From Aurantimicrobium minutum (GTDB lineage Bacteria; Actinomycetota; Actinomycetes; Actinomycetales; Microbacteriaceae): a stretch of DNA of 64,000 nt. A model generated the notes under the pieces. That model did no database searches. It was not told the origin of the DNA and saw only the letters and a program-made list of their open reading frames with translations. Location: positions 1 to 64,000 of the forward strand of contig NZ_JARXVT010000007.1 of the NCBI RefSeq assembly GCF_029892845.1, in the 5' to 3' direction. The position numbers and the translations under genes were made by a program. Positions 18,822 through 28,820 of this stretch are shown here, one piece after another (within the stretch, counting starts at the first letter, position 1; every line of letters begins with the position of its first letter).

Positions 18822-19208
18822 ATGAACCCCAGGGTTGTTGATTCAACATTCAAGGTTGGTCGATTGCATAAAGCCCGGGAATTCGCCGAGATCGCAGCGT
18901 TGCTGTTTGATGGCGCGACGAGAAATTCAGACCATGGTGACGTATATGTCACTATGGCAATTCATTCGGGGATTGCTTCTTCAGATGTCATTTGTGCATC
19001 CAAATTGAGTGAATATTCTGCAGGGGAATCTCATTCAGCGGCTGTTGCCCTTCTCAAGAAAGCAAACGCGGAAGCCGCCGCACTACTGAGCAAATTGCTC
19101 AGTATGAAAACCAAGTCAGCGTATGGCCATCGTGCCGTGACTGCGTCGGAAGTGCGCACTGCCGAAAGTACGCACAAGAAATTGTTGACTATCGCTGAGC
19201 AGGCCTAG
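18822..19208 (+). CDS. HEPN-like helical protein (possible toxin partner)
   Basis: A 128-residue, all-helical protein immediately downstream of the MNT gene. Helix pattern and order fit a HEPN domain, including a long C-terminal helix. The RNase motif of active HEPN toxins, R-x4-6-H, is not intact: the matching place reads KTKSAYGHR, so Lys98 stands where Arg is expected before His103. It may therefore be a non-canonical or inactive HEPN, or act by binding only. Pairing with the MNT gene on a shared transcript is the main evidence for function. It ends 8 bp from the convergent pdtaS stop with no terminator. Confidence 0.65.
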   Translation: MNPRVVDSTFKVGRLHKAREFAEIAALLFDGATRNSDHGDVYVTMAIHSGIASSDVICASKLSEYSAGESHSAAVALLKKANAEAAALLSKLLSMKTKSAYGHRAVTASEVRTAESTHKKLLTIAEQA

Positions 19209-19216
19209 AAAACCCT

Positions 19217-20716
19217 TTATTCAGGAACATTCGCGAAGCGTAGCGGGATCTCAATGAACACATCGGTGCCGCCGTCTGCGGCGGCATTCCATTCAATGGA
19301 TCCACTCAGTTCACCCTGAATCAGGGTCTTCACGATTTGAGTTCCCAAGCCATCTCCGATGGCACCCTCAGGCAATCCAGTTCCGTTGTCCATGATGTGG
19401 ACGGTGAGAAGTTCTTCTGAGCGATTGGCTTCAATCACCACGGTGCCTTCACGGCCTGCAAGGCCGTGTTCCACGGCGTTAGTAACAAGTTCAGTCAGCG
19501 CCAGAGCCAAAGGAGTGGCATAGCCACTGGGCAAAACTCCGAAGCTTCCAGTCAAGCGTGGGTGAACCGTGGTGCCGTGAATAGCGGCTACCTCAGCACT
19601 CAGCATCAAAACACGGTTGAACACTTCATCGAAGTCCACATTCTGGGTGAGACCTTCAGAGAGGGTGTCGTGAACTACTGCAATGGAGGCAACACGGCGC
19701 ATGGCCTGCGTGAGAGCTTCTCGTGCTTCATCGGACTGGGTTCTGCGGGCTTGAATACGCAGCAAGGAGGCTACTGTCTGGAGGTTGTTCTTCACGCGGT
19801 GGTGAATCTCACGGATGGTGGCGTCCTTAGTGATGAGCTCCATCTCCTGGTGACGCAGTTCTGTCACGTCACGGCAGAGCACAATCGCGCCGGTTCGCTC
19901 ACCAAGGTGGCGAATAGGGATTGTGCGCAGCGATACAGTCACACCACGGGCGTCAATGTCAGCTCGCCAGGGTGCTCGACCCGTGACCACGACAGGAAGC
20001 GATTCATCTACGTTGATCTTGCCGGTGAGAACCCGGGTGGTGACTTCTGCAAGAGATTCACCTTCCAACTCATCGGCGAAACCGATGCGGTTGAAGGCAG
20101 ACAACGCGTTGGGACTGGCAAAGGTGACAACACCGTCCACGTCCAGACGAATCAAACCATCAGTTGCACGCGGTGCTCCGCGACGTGGTGAAGGCGCGGC
20201 ATCAAGGTCTGGGAAGTCACCTGAGGCGATCATGTCGAAGAGATCGTTAGCACAGGAGTTGAAGGTCATTTCCTGACGACTGGGTGAGCGGCTCTCTGAC
20301 AAGTTGGTGTGGAGAGAGATGACGGCAATGGGACTGCTGGGTGCTGAGTCAGTAGAGCCCTGTCTTACGCGACGGATGACGGGGACAGCACGAACACGCG
20401 TGGGGGTCTCTTCATACCAGGCAGGAGAGGAGGACTCGATGATGGTTGCGGTTTCATAGGCTTCGCCTACTTGTGCACGCCATTCGGCCTTAATTTTTTG
20501 GCCGACAAAGTCGCGGTAGAAGAGGGTGGCAGAGCTAGAAGGGCGTGCGTGAGAAACAGCTACGAAGGAGCCATCCTGGGTGGGTGCCCACAGCACGATG
20601 TCAGCAAAGGCGAGGTCTGCGATGAGCTGCCAGTCCCCAATAAGCATGTGGAGCCATTCAATATCGGCTGCAGAGCCAATGCCTTGAGATTCCATGATGT
20701 TGCTGAGGGTCGACAT
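19217..20716 (-). CDS. pdtaS: Sensor histidine kinase PdtaS
   Basis: A 499-residue soluble two-component kinase. The N-terminal region (about 15-165) is the GAF-like histidine_kinase_N domain, followed by a PAS domain (about 185-290) and a HisKA_2/HATPase core. The phosphoacceptor lies in REIHHRVKNNLQTVASLL (His305/His306), with ELVTNAVEHGL and DNGTGLPEGAIGDGLGTQIV forming the ATP-binding site. No membrane segment is seen. In mycobacteria PdtaS signals to PdtaR, an ANTAR RNA-binding antiterminator, and is a neighbour of whiB1 as here; pdtaR itself is not in the window. The start codon at 20716 has a leaderless -10 box exactly 6 nt upstream. Confidence 0.93.
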   Translation of the reverse strand: MSTLSNIMESQGIGSAADIEWLHMLIGDWQLIADLAFADIVLWAPTQDGSFVAVSHARPSSSATLFYRDFVGQKIKAEWRAQVGEAYETATIIESSSPAWYEETPTRVRAVPVIRRVRQGSTDSAPSSPIAVISLHTNLSESRSPSRQEMTFNSCANDLFDMIASGDFPDLDAAPSPRRGAPRATDGLIRLDVDGVVTFASPNALSAFNRIGFADELEGESLAEVTTRVLTGKINVDESLPVVVTGRAPWRADIDARGVTVSLRTIPIRHLGERTGAIVLCRDVTELRHQEMELITKDATIREIHHRVKNNLQTVASLLRIQARRTQSDEAREALTQAMRRVASIAVVHDTLSEGLTQNVDFDEVFNRVLMLSAEVAAIHGTTVHPRLTGSFGVLPSGYATPLALALTELVTNAVEHGLAGREGTVVIEANRSEELLTVHIMDNGTGLPEGAIGDGLGTQIVKTLIQGELSGSIEWNAAADGGTDVFIEIPLRFANVPE

Positions 20717-20721
20717 ACCTC

Positions 20722-20728
20722 TAGCCTA
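20722..20728. promoter_or_regulatory. Overlapping divergent leaderless -10 boxes (pdtaS / esterase)
   Basis: On the plus strand TAGCCT (20722-20727) ends 6 nt before the ATG at 20734. On the minus strand TAGGCT (20728-20723) ends 6 nt before the ATG at 20716. The two hexamers are offset by one base inside a 17-bp gap, so the two polymerases cannot occupy both at once. Confidence 0.65.
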
Positions 20729-20733
20729 GAGTC

Positions 20734-21768
20734 ATGCGTAAGAAGTGGTTGTGGTGGACACTGGTTGTCATAGCCGGATTAGTGGTGGTGACTGTTCTCG
20801 TGTTTACCGTGAGCCCCTGGCCTAGTGCCTTGATTATTCGCCAGGTCTTCCAAGATGGCGCAAAGAAGACTGCCGCCATCATGGCGCCCTACGCCCCTAC
20901 CAGCGGTGTGGACTCGGTCTTGGATGTTCAGTACGCCACGGACTCAACACAGTCTCACGTCAAGGCCAGTGACTTCACACAGCTGGATGTGTTCTACCCC
21001 ACAGGTACAACCACTCAGCTGGGAACAGTGATCTGGACTCACGGTGGTGCGTGGATCTCAGGCAACAAGGGAAACGACCGCAGCTACTTTGAGATCTTGG
21101 CCTCCAAGGGCTACACCGTGGTGGGTCTGAACTACACCTACGGTCCTGAAGCTCAGTACCCCACTGCTGTTTTTGAACTCAACCAAGCTCACCAGTTCTT
21201 ACTTGATAACGCGGAGAAATTCCACATTGACCCCACCAAGATTGTTTTGGCAGGTGACTCTGCTGGAGCACAACTTTCTAGCCAACTAGCTGCGTTGATT
21301 ACCAACCCAGACTTTGCCAAGGAAATGGACTTCGCTCCAGCGCTCTCCCCTGAACAGCTTCAGGGAGTTGTTCTCAACTGCGGTGTTTACCAACTCACGT
21401 CATTGATTGGTGTCAAGGGAATACTGGGCTGGGGCGACGATGTCTCTCTCTGGGCATACACCGGAGATCGTGACATCACGACGTCCCCCGCCATGGCACA
21501 GATGTCCACTATTAACCACGTGACAGCTGACTTCCCCGTGACGTATATCTCCGGTGGAAATGCTGACCCCCTCACAGCTGAGAACTCCAAGCCCTTTGCA
21601 GCGAAGCTGCAAACACTGGGAGTTAATGTCACTGAGCTGTTCTGGCCTGCTGACTACACACCAGCACTCCCCCATGAGTATCAGTTCAAGCTGAATCTTG
21701 ATGCAGCTCAGACTGCTTTGACGGAGACGCTTGCTTTCTTGAACGAACGAATCGGTTCTGAACAATAA
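20734..21768 (+). CDS. Alpha/beta hydrolase (esterase/lipase), membrane-anchored or secreted
   Basis: A 344-residue protein with an N-terminal hydrophobic segment (about residues 6-27, WTLVVIAGLVVVTVLVFTV) that serves as signal anchor. The oxyanion motif THGGAWISG lies near residue 105, the nucleophile elbow GDSAGAQ near 171, a conserved Asp in GGNADPLT near 276 and the His in LPHEYQF near 313, which completes a Ser-Asp-His triad. This is the hormone-sensitive-lipase/BD-FAE-like group acting on carboxylic esters outside the membrane; the substrate is unknown. It shares a 17-bp divergent promoter gap with pdtaS and is followed by hairpins. Confidence 0.85.
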   Translation: MRKKWLWWTLVVIAGLVVVTVLVFTVSPWPSALIIRQVFQDGAKKTAAIMAPYAPTSGVDSVLDVQYATDSTQSHVKASDFTQLDVFYPTGTTTQLGTVIWTHGGAWISGNKGNDRSYFEILASKGYTVVGLNYTYGPEAQYPTAVFELNQAHQFLLDNAEKFHIDPTKIVLAGDSAGAQLSSQLAALITNPDFAKEMDFAPALSPEQLQGVVLNCGVYQLTSLIGVKGILGWGDDVSLWAYTGDRDITTSPAMAQMSTINHVTADFPVTYISGGNADPLTAENSKPFAAKLQTLGVNVTELFWPADYTPALPHEYQFKLNLDAAQTALTETLAFLNERIGSEQ

Positions 21769-21769
21769 A

Positions 21770-21798
21770 TAACGCCCCGAGTGTTCTTCGGGGCGTTA
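21770..21798 (+). terminator. Hairpin terminator after the esterase gene
   Basis: TAACGCCCCGA (21770-21780) pairs with TCGGGGCGTTA (21788-21798) over 11 bp with a 7-nt loop, immediately after the stop codon. No T-run follows; a second hairpin (CCCAACG / CGTTGGG, 21801-21820) lies 2 nt further on. Confidence 0.6.
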
Positions 21799-21855
21799 GG
21801 CCCAACGACGAAACGTTGGGGGATATTGCATTAATCCTAGCTAACTAAAAGTTCC

Positions 21856-22710
21856 CTAAGCAGAAATTTTCGAAAGTCTGAATCTACTCTGCTTCGCAGC
21901 AGTAATTTCGCTGACTGGCTGGAAAATCGCGGCCAGGCTCACGAATTGCTTGCGTAACTTGCTGTTCTTTGCTGCAGTGCTGAGCGGTTTTCCAGAGGCA
22001 AAGGACGCATTGATTGCTTTGTCGTCAAAGGGGAGCTCATAGACCTCGTGCAGGCCAGCAAAGCGGCTCAGCGTAGCTGCCGCTTGTGCTGCGCCTCGGG
22101 CATCGAGTCCTGAACGCACTTTGTTCAACACAATCACCCGGAGTGACTCTGGGAAGTTCTCGACCAAGACATCGTGTGCACGAATAAACCGGGCAACGCC
22201 CAGTGCATCTGCGCCCGCCACTTCAATGATGCAATCAGCCTGCTTGAGAAGAGTGAGGGTTGCCGCATTACGCCTCGGGGCAAAGAGATCACTGGTGATC
22301 TCTTCATCGGTCTCCAGGTTGAATCCCACATCCACTACAACCACATCCCAATGTTCCATTGCGAGAGCTAGGACTTTCTTGACTCGCTCAGCAGAGAGCT
22401 CTGGCCAGCGATCAGAACGGACGATTCCAGAGAGCACATCCAGCTCTCCAGCGCCTGTGGGTATGGCATGGCTCAGACGTAAGAGTTCATCTTGAGTCAA
22501 GGCTCCCGACTCAGCAAGACGACAAGCAGCTGCGAAGCCAGCTGCTTCATCAACCAGGCCAAGGAGCGGAGCTATGGCTCCCCCATAGCTGTCTGCATCT
22601 ATGAGAAGTACTCGTTGACCCTGCTCAGCAAGTTCTGCCGCCAGGTTGATTGCCACGGTGGTGCGACCTGGAGCTCCGGTTGGACCCCAGACAGCAATGA
22701 GCTTGGACAT
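21856..22710 (-). CDS. CpaE/MinD-like ATPase-fold protein with atypical P-loop
   Basis: A 284-residue SIMIBI-class protein resembling CpaE or the septum-site protein Ssd. The P-loop reads GPTGAPGRTT (residues 9-18): the catalytic Walker A lysine is Arg16 and the signature lysine of the deviant Walker A is also missing. Walker A' is followed by VLLIDADSYGG (Asp near 40) and the Walker B region VVVVDVGFNLE. ATP binding may thus be weak or lost. It is coupled by a 1-nt overlap to the upstream SAF-domain gene. In Flp/Tad pilus loci CpaE places the machine, but no other tad genes are visible here. Confidence 0.75.
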   Translation of the reverse strand: MSKLIAVWGPTGAPGRTTVAINLAAELAEQGQRVLLIDADSYGGAIAPLLGLVDEAAGFAAACRLAESGALTQDELLRLSHAIPTGAGELDVLSGIVRSDRWPELSAERVKKVLALAMEHWDVVVVDVGFNLETDEEITSDLFAPRRNAATLTLLKQADCIIEVAGADALGVARFIRAHDVLVENFPESLRVIVLNKVRSGLDARGAAQAAATLSRFAGLHEVYELPFDDKAINASFASGKPLSTAAKNSKLRKQFVSLAAIFQPVSEITAAKQSRFRLSKISA

Positions 22711-23330
22711 TAGGCCTTGCCCCTGCTGGGAACGAGTGAGATGGCATCACCATTTGCCTGAGACTCCAGGAGTGCCGCAACCTTGGACTGGGGAACAACA
22801 ATCTCTACGCGAACGCCGCCGTTCGAAGCTGCAAGACCTGTGGCCTCAGTGATGTGGGCAATCTGTGCTCCTGAAATAATCACTGCAGGTGGGCCGAATA
22901 CTCCCTGACCTGCAGCCATGGAGGCCCACACATCAACGGTTGAGCCCTCAACGGCATCTGAGGAGAGCGGAACGTCAAGCTGGACCACCACGTTCGTGGT
23001 GGCGACCTGCTTGGCCGTTCCCACTGCACTGACAGGAACCAATTCCCCTGCGCCTACCGCTTTAGTGACAACTGCTCCAGAGGTGAGTCCACTTGCAGCG
23101 AGATATGCCGAAGATGACTTCCCCAGCTTCACGTCGGTGAGGACAAGATCTGACTTCTGCAGAACATGGCCTGGAGCCAGAGACTTTGCAGCTGCATAAA
23201 CAGAGGTGGTGTTATCTGCTGCTGAGACGAGAGCAAATCCTGCGAGAGCAGTAATCAGGACTATGGCGAGGCCAATGATGAGGCGGAGGTCGAGTCGTCG
23301 CGAAGAGGGACGTGTGGTGGTGTGAGTCAT
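22710..23330 (-). CDS. SAF-domain (CpaB/RcpC-like) membrane-anchored protein
   Basis: A 206-residue protein with a basic N terminus, one transmembrane helix (LIIGLAIVLITALAGFALVSA, about residues 18-38) and an external SAF domain (about 48-115, SVYAAAKSLAPGHVLQKSDL). The rest is a beta-rich RcpC-like region. Homologues thread or gate pilins in Flp/Tad systems, but standalone SAF proteins paired with a CpaE-like protein are widespread in actinobacteria without a known function. The frame opens at 23339 with MLLM; I chose the fourth codon. It is followed by the CpaE-like gene (1-nt overlap) and is divergent from the BldC-like gene. Confidence 0.75.
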   Translation of the reverse strand: MTHTTTRPSSRRLDLRLIIGLAIVLITALAGFALVSAADNTTSVYAAAKSLAPGHVLQKSDLVLTDVKLGKSSSAYLAASGLTSGAVVTKAVGAGELVPVSAVGTAKQVATTNVVVQLDVPLSSDAVEGSTVDVWASMAAGQGVFGPPAVIISGAQIAHITEATGLAASNGGVRVEIVVPQSKVAALLESQANGDAISLVPSRGKA

Positions 23331-23417
23331 GAGAAGCATCTTCTCGAATGCTCACAAGAGTCCGCTGAAGTTATCCACAGATTGCTTCTCGCAAGGTTTT
23401 AACCCCTGAAGGTTTCC

Positions 23418-23423
23418 TATTGT
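23418..23423 (+). promoter_or_regulatory. Leaderless -10 element of the BldC-like gene
   Basis: TATTGT ends exactly 6 nt before the ATG at 23430, which selects that start over the GTG at 23424. Confidence 0.55.
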
Positions 23424-23429
23424 GTGGAT

Positions 23430-23699
23430 ATGAATGAATTTGACTCTACCGATGTGAATATGGACCGTTTTCTCACCGTTGCTGAAGCAGCAGAACTCCT
23501 CAAAGTTTCTGCGGCTGACGTGCACGAACTCATCGATTCAGGTGAGCTTCAAGGCTTTCAGGTAGGAAAGCGAGGTCCGTGGCGCATCGAACACGAGATT
23601 CTCGAGCTCTTCATTGCCCAGCAATATGAAGAGTCCCGCCGAAGCGCAATGTGGAATAACCCCTCATTGGCCTCCGCAAACAACATCACTGACTTCTAA
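23430..23699 (+). CDS. BldC/excisionase-like MerR-type DNA-binding protein
   Basis: An 89-residue protein with one winged helix-turn-helix: FLTVAEAAELLKVSAADVHEL is the recognition unit and the wing is GELQGFQVGKRGPWRIEHEIL. This is the helix_turn_helix_17 type found in BldC and in phage excisionases; conserved position near secA in actinobacteria argues for a chromosomal regulator rather than a phage remnant. The C-terminal 25 residues (SRRSAMWNNPSLASANNITDF, given by its start and end) are variable. Start as fixed by the -10 box; a perfect terminator hairpin follows. Confidence 0.85.
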   Translation: MNEFDSTDVNMDRFLTVAEAAELLKVSAADVHELIDSGELQGFQVGKRGPWRIEHEILELFIAQQYEESRRSAMWNNPSLASANNITDF

Positions 23700-23710
23700 A
23701 CCACACGAAC

Positions 23711-23743
23711 AAGGCTCCTGTGATTTCAAATCACAGGAGCCTT
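23711..23743. terminator. Strong hairpin terminator
   Basis: AAGGCTCCTGTGATT (23711-23725) pairs perfectly over 15 bp with 23729-23743 around a TCA loop. A short T-rich tract follows (TTGTTTACGTTTATTT). It lies between convergent genes and can work in both directions. Confidence 0.85.
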
Positions 23744-23769
23744 GTTTACGTTTATTTCGCTTTAAGTAA

Positions 23770-24360
23770 TTACTGAATCTGAACAAACAGAACTTCTCGA
23801 AGCGAAATCATGTGCCTTCCCGACGAAGTGGTGATGTCGAGGTGATCAGCGCCCACCTGGTCGATGGTGCCCTGTAACTGTCCAAGAAGGGTGTGAATCA
23901 TGACGTGTTTACGCCTCCTGCTCACATCGCGCAGCACGAAAGCTAGATTCACTTTCTCCGCTAGGCGAGCATTGCTTGATAGTGCCTTGAGATCATGATC
24001 AGAGACTTCTCCCACTGGTGTGCCCAAACTCTCCTTCACGCTCTCCAGCGGAATGTTCACGCTTGTGAGCGCATGTAATCCCAGAATGAGGGGCCCGCCT
24101 ATGTCTGCCGGTTCATGAACCTCGATAGCTGCCCAGTCTTTGCCCACGTTCTTGAGCTGGAAGGTCAACCTGCGTCCATCTTTCGTGATTGCAGTCATGA
24201 CCGTTGCAGGGTTTGTCTGATGCAGTGCACGCAGGCGGTCACGAAGCGTCAGCTTTGCGCGCCTGTCGCGCTCTTCATCTTCTAAGCGGTTGATGAGCTC
24301 AGCATCAAGCTCTCGCTCGAGCTGATTCTCTAAATCTTGAAACAGAGTGTCGAAGTCCAT
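23770..24360 (-). CDS. Conserved actinobacterial protein of unknown function
   Basis: A 196-residue cytoplasmic protein. An acidic helical N terminus (MDFDTLFQDLENQLERELDA, with further Glu/Asp/Arg-rich helix to about 45) is followed by a domain of alternating strands in which two segments, TFQLKNVGKDWAAIEV and LDITTSSGRHMISLREV, look like two copies of an Sm- or PRC-like strand unit. I recognise no named family. The frame stays open to 24480, but that would run across the divergent gene at 24462; ATG at 24360 gives a natural helical start. It follows a bidirectional terminator. Confidence 0.7.
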   Translation of the reverse strand: MDFDTLFQDLENQLERELDAELINRLEDEERDRRAKLTLRDRLRALHQTNPATVMTAITKDGRRLTFQLKNVGKDWAAIEVHEPADIGGPLILGLHALTSVNIPLESVKESLGTPVGEVSDHDLKALSSNARLAEKVNLAFVLRDVSRRRKHVMIHTLLGQLQGTIDQVGADHLDITTSSGRHMISLREVLFVQIQ

Positions 24361-24461
24361 AGTCAGCGAAGGTAAGAGCCGAACCTGAGAATGTGCTGGA
24401 GTTATCCACATGTTTCCTGAGAAATTGACTTTCGGTCTATTTCTCATGTCACAGTGTTCAC

Positions 24462-24887
24462 ATGAATACCGCACCTGCATTCCCCACCAAGCGCACTGGT
24501 TTTGTTAACGATGACTTCTTCGACCAGCAACCCACTGCAACCTCTGCCTTGCCAGATCCCCAGCCCTTGGTGGAGAACCTAGCCCGCAGTGTGATGGAGA
24601 TACTTGCAGGTTGCCGCGATCTGGATCAGATTTCCCGTTGGGTCACTGATGACGTGTATCGAAACCTTCTTCAGCGCGTTCACATCTCACGACGAGCTCG
24701 TGCCGTGAAGAAACAGGTGGCTGTGTTGCCGACTTTTGGCTTAGGTCGCACGATCATTACCCACCCTGTTGATGGGGTGGTGGAGTCGGTCGTGATTGTG
24801 CATGGCAAAGCCCGCACGCGTTCGATAGCTATCCGCCTCGAAGGCTTGGATGGTCGCTGGAGGGCAACCGCTATTCACGTTCTATGA
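24462..24887 (+). CDS. Rv3235-family protein
   Basis: A 141-residue protein matching the actinobacterial family named after Rv3235, which sits near secA in many genomes. A variable, disordered N terminus (to about 38) precedes the conserved core: NLARSVMEILAGCRDLDQIS, VTDDVYRNLLQRV and the terminal strand SIAIRLEGLDGRWRATAIHVL (last 21 residues, given here by its ends S and L). The function is unknown; the last part has an SnoaL/NTF2-like look. It is divergent from the preceding gene across about 100 bp with no obvious Shine-Dalgarno or leaderless -10 box. Confidence 0.8.
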   Translation: MNTAPAFPTKRTGFVNDDFFDQQPTATSALPDPQPLVENLARSVMEILAGCRDLDQISRWVTDDVYRNLLQRVHISRRARAVKKQVAVLPTFGLGRTIITHPVDGVVESVVIVHGKARTRSIAIRLEGLDGRWRATAIHVL

Positions 24888-24959
24888 CACTCCCAGCAGC
24901 TCTTCTTGAAAGAACTCGACAAACATTTCGGATTTGAACAGATTGTCAGTAGTAGCTTG

Positions 24960-24965
24960 TAGTTT
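24960..24965 (+). promoter_or_regulatory. Leaderless -10 element of the 24972 gene
   Basis: TAGTTT ends exactly 6 nt before the GTG at 24972; no ribosome site lies between. Confidence 0.5.
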
Positions 24966-24971
24966 CGTCTC

Positions 24972-25379
24972 GTGAGCAAATACGGCAGAGAAAATCGCCG
25001 CCGCACAAACAGAGCGTCAAATCGTGCTGGTGAAGTAGATCGGCCTTGGGTAGCACCAGATGGTCCAACATCTGAAACCACGTCGACTCTCTATCTAGGC
25101 CAGTTCCTACTCACGCAACGTGAGATCAGGCTTGAACCAAAAGGAATGTTGGTGGAATTTGCCGTTGTTGTTTCTGAAACAACGCGGGAGGGGAAACGCG
25201 AAATCTTGTGCATTGATAATTGCCACCGAAGCAATGTACATAAGCACCTCAACAACCACACGGACTATACGGTGTTGAAAGAGTTAGTATTTGAGGGTGA
25301 CTTGGATAAAGCATTTCTCCAAGCCGTAGATGAAGCAACAGATTACTGCCTGGACTGGATTGGAGAAAACGATGACTGA
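24972..25379 (+). CDS. TumE-like (DUF6516/DUF7718-like) protein, possible toxin component
   Basis: A 135-residue protein: a basic, disordered first 25 residues, then a compact alpha/beta domain. The strand LVEFAVVV, then a strand ending CIDNCHRSNVHKHLN (Asp82, Asn83, His85, His90, His92), resembles the DN-x-HG/HkH pattern of TumE-type toxin components, and the acidic end (LDKAFLQAVDEATDYCLDWI) matches their C-terminal helix. Identification is by pattern only. The usual HTH antitoxin is not next door; a different protein is, encoded with an 8-nt overlap. The pair is more A+T-rich than the surroundings. Start GTG with a -10 box 6 nt upstream. Confidence 0.6.
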   Translation: MSKYGRENRRRTNRASNRAGEVDRPWVAPDGPTSETTSTLYLGQFLLTQREIRLEPKGMLVEFAVVVSETTREGKREILCIDNCHRSNVHKHLNNHTDYTVLKELVFEGDLDKAFLQAVDEATDYCLDWIGENDD

Positions 25380-25788
25380 CGTTCTTTCAAGTGCTACGTA
25401 TCGCAAGCGCGTCAAGTACGTAATGAGTACTATCGGCTTCCAATCCCGAAATATGAATCTCGTAACGAACGATCAGGGAGAGACCCCACTGGTCATCGCT
25501 CTTCCTCATGAGCCAATGCAGGATGTTGTTAAAAGACTTCATGAAGCTGGTGGGACTGCAAATATTGTGGTGGCCTTCCCCAGAAAAGTTGTGGTTTTCC
25601 CTCTCACCGCTCAGGCGCCTGAGGGTGAGATTGTCGAGATGCCAATCTCAAACTCAATGTCAATTGGACTGTTCCTCCAGCAGAGCAAAAAGAACAAAAG
25701 TCACAGCAAGTCACTCCGTCTTACCTTCTCAGATCGTGACTTCGATGCTGAATACCAAACTAACCAACAGGTTTTTGAATACAGCTAA
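25372..25788 (+). CDS. Unrecognised partner of the TumE-like gene
   Basis: A 138-residue protein with no signal peptide or membrane helix. The N-terminal helix TYRKRVKYVMSTIGF is followed by strands and a helix (PMQDVVKRLHEAGGTANIVVAF), a possible small alpha/beta fold; the C terminus is rich in Lys and Ser (LQQSKKNKSHSKSLRLTF). No HTH is apparent, so if it is an antitoxin it is not of the classic DNA-binding type. The frame opens upstream at 25330, but ATG 25372 has GGAG 7 nt before it and overlaps the stop of the preceding gene (ATGACTGA), a sign of coupled translation. Confidence 0.6.
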   Translation: MTDVLSSATYRKRVKYVMSTIGFQSRNMNLVTNDQGETPLVIALPHEPMQDVVKRLHEAGGTANIVVAFPRKVVVFPLTAQAPEGEIVEMPISNSMSIGLFLQQSKKNKSHSKSLRLTFSDRDFDAEYQTNQQVFEYS

Positions 25789-25879
25789 CCCAAAAAGGCT
25801 GCAGAAAAACTATTGCCTGATCTCGCTCAATAGCCAAAATCGGTTTTAGTACTGATCTTCCCTAATAAAAGTTGAGCAG

Positions 25880-28684
<2,805 letters not shown>

Positions 28685-28721
28685 GTATATCTCCGAAATG
28701 ATGGTGCGCAGTAAGCGCTCA

Positions 28722-28754
28722 GGGTGGTCCGCTCGCTTGCGCGCAAGACCGCCC
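28722..28754. other. Hairpin between hpf and secA (proximal)
   Basis: GGGTGGTC (28722-28729) pairs with GACCGCCC (28747-28754) with one G-U wobble; the loop contains the palindrome CTTGCGCGCAAG (28736-28747). It lies in the secA leader on the minus strand. Confidence 0.5.
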
Positions 28755-28774
28755 TCAATGCTACCGGGAATGAG

Positions 28775-28811
28775 CTCACCCCGCCTGTGCGCGAGCTGCA
28801 GGCGGGGTGAG
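28775..28811. other. Long GC-rich hairpin between hpf and secA
   Basis: CTCACCCCGCCTG (28775-28787) pairs perfectly over 13 bp with CAGGCGGGGTGAG (28799-28811) around an 11-nt loop, just after the hpf stop. There is no T-tract on either strand, so it may be an attenuator, an RNA stabiliser or an untypical terminator. Confidence 0.6.
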
Positions 28812-28820
28812 AATGGTCTG

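Noticed and set aside
19466-20191. 241-codon open frame opposite pdtaS
   Set aside because: Fully antisense to pdtaS with no domain; shadow of codon bias.
23371-24410. Two perfect DnaA boxes (TTATCCACA at 23371-23379 and 24402-24410)
   Set aside because: About two such 9-mers are expected by chance in 64 kb, they are 1 kb apart, and there is no dnaA, dnaN or A+T-rich unwinding region. Not an origin.
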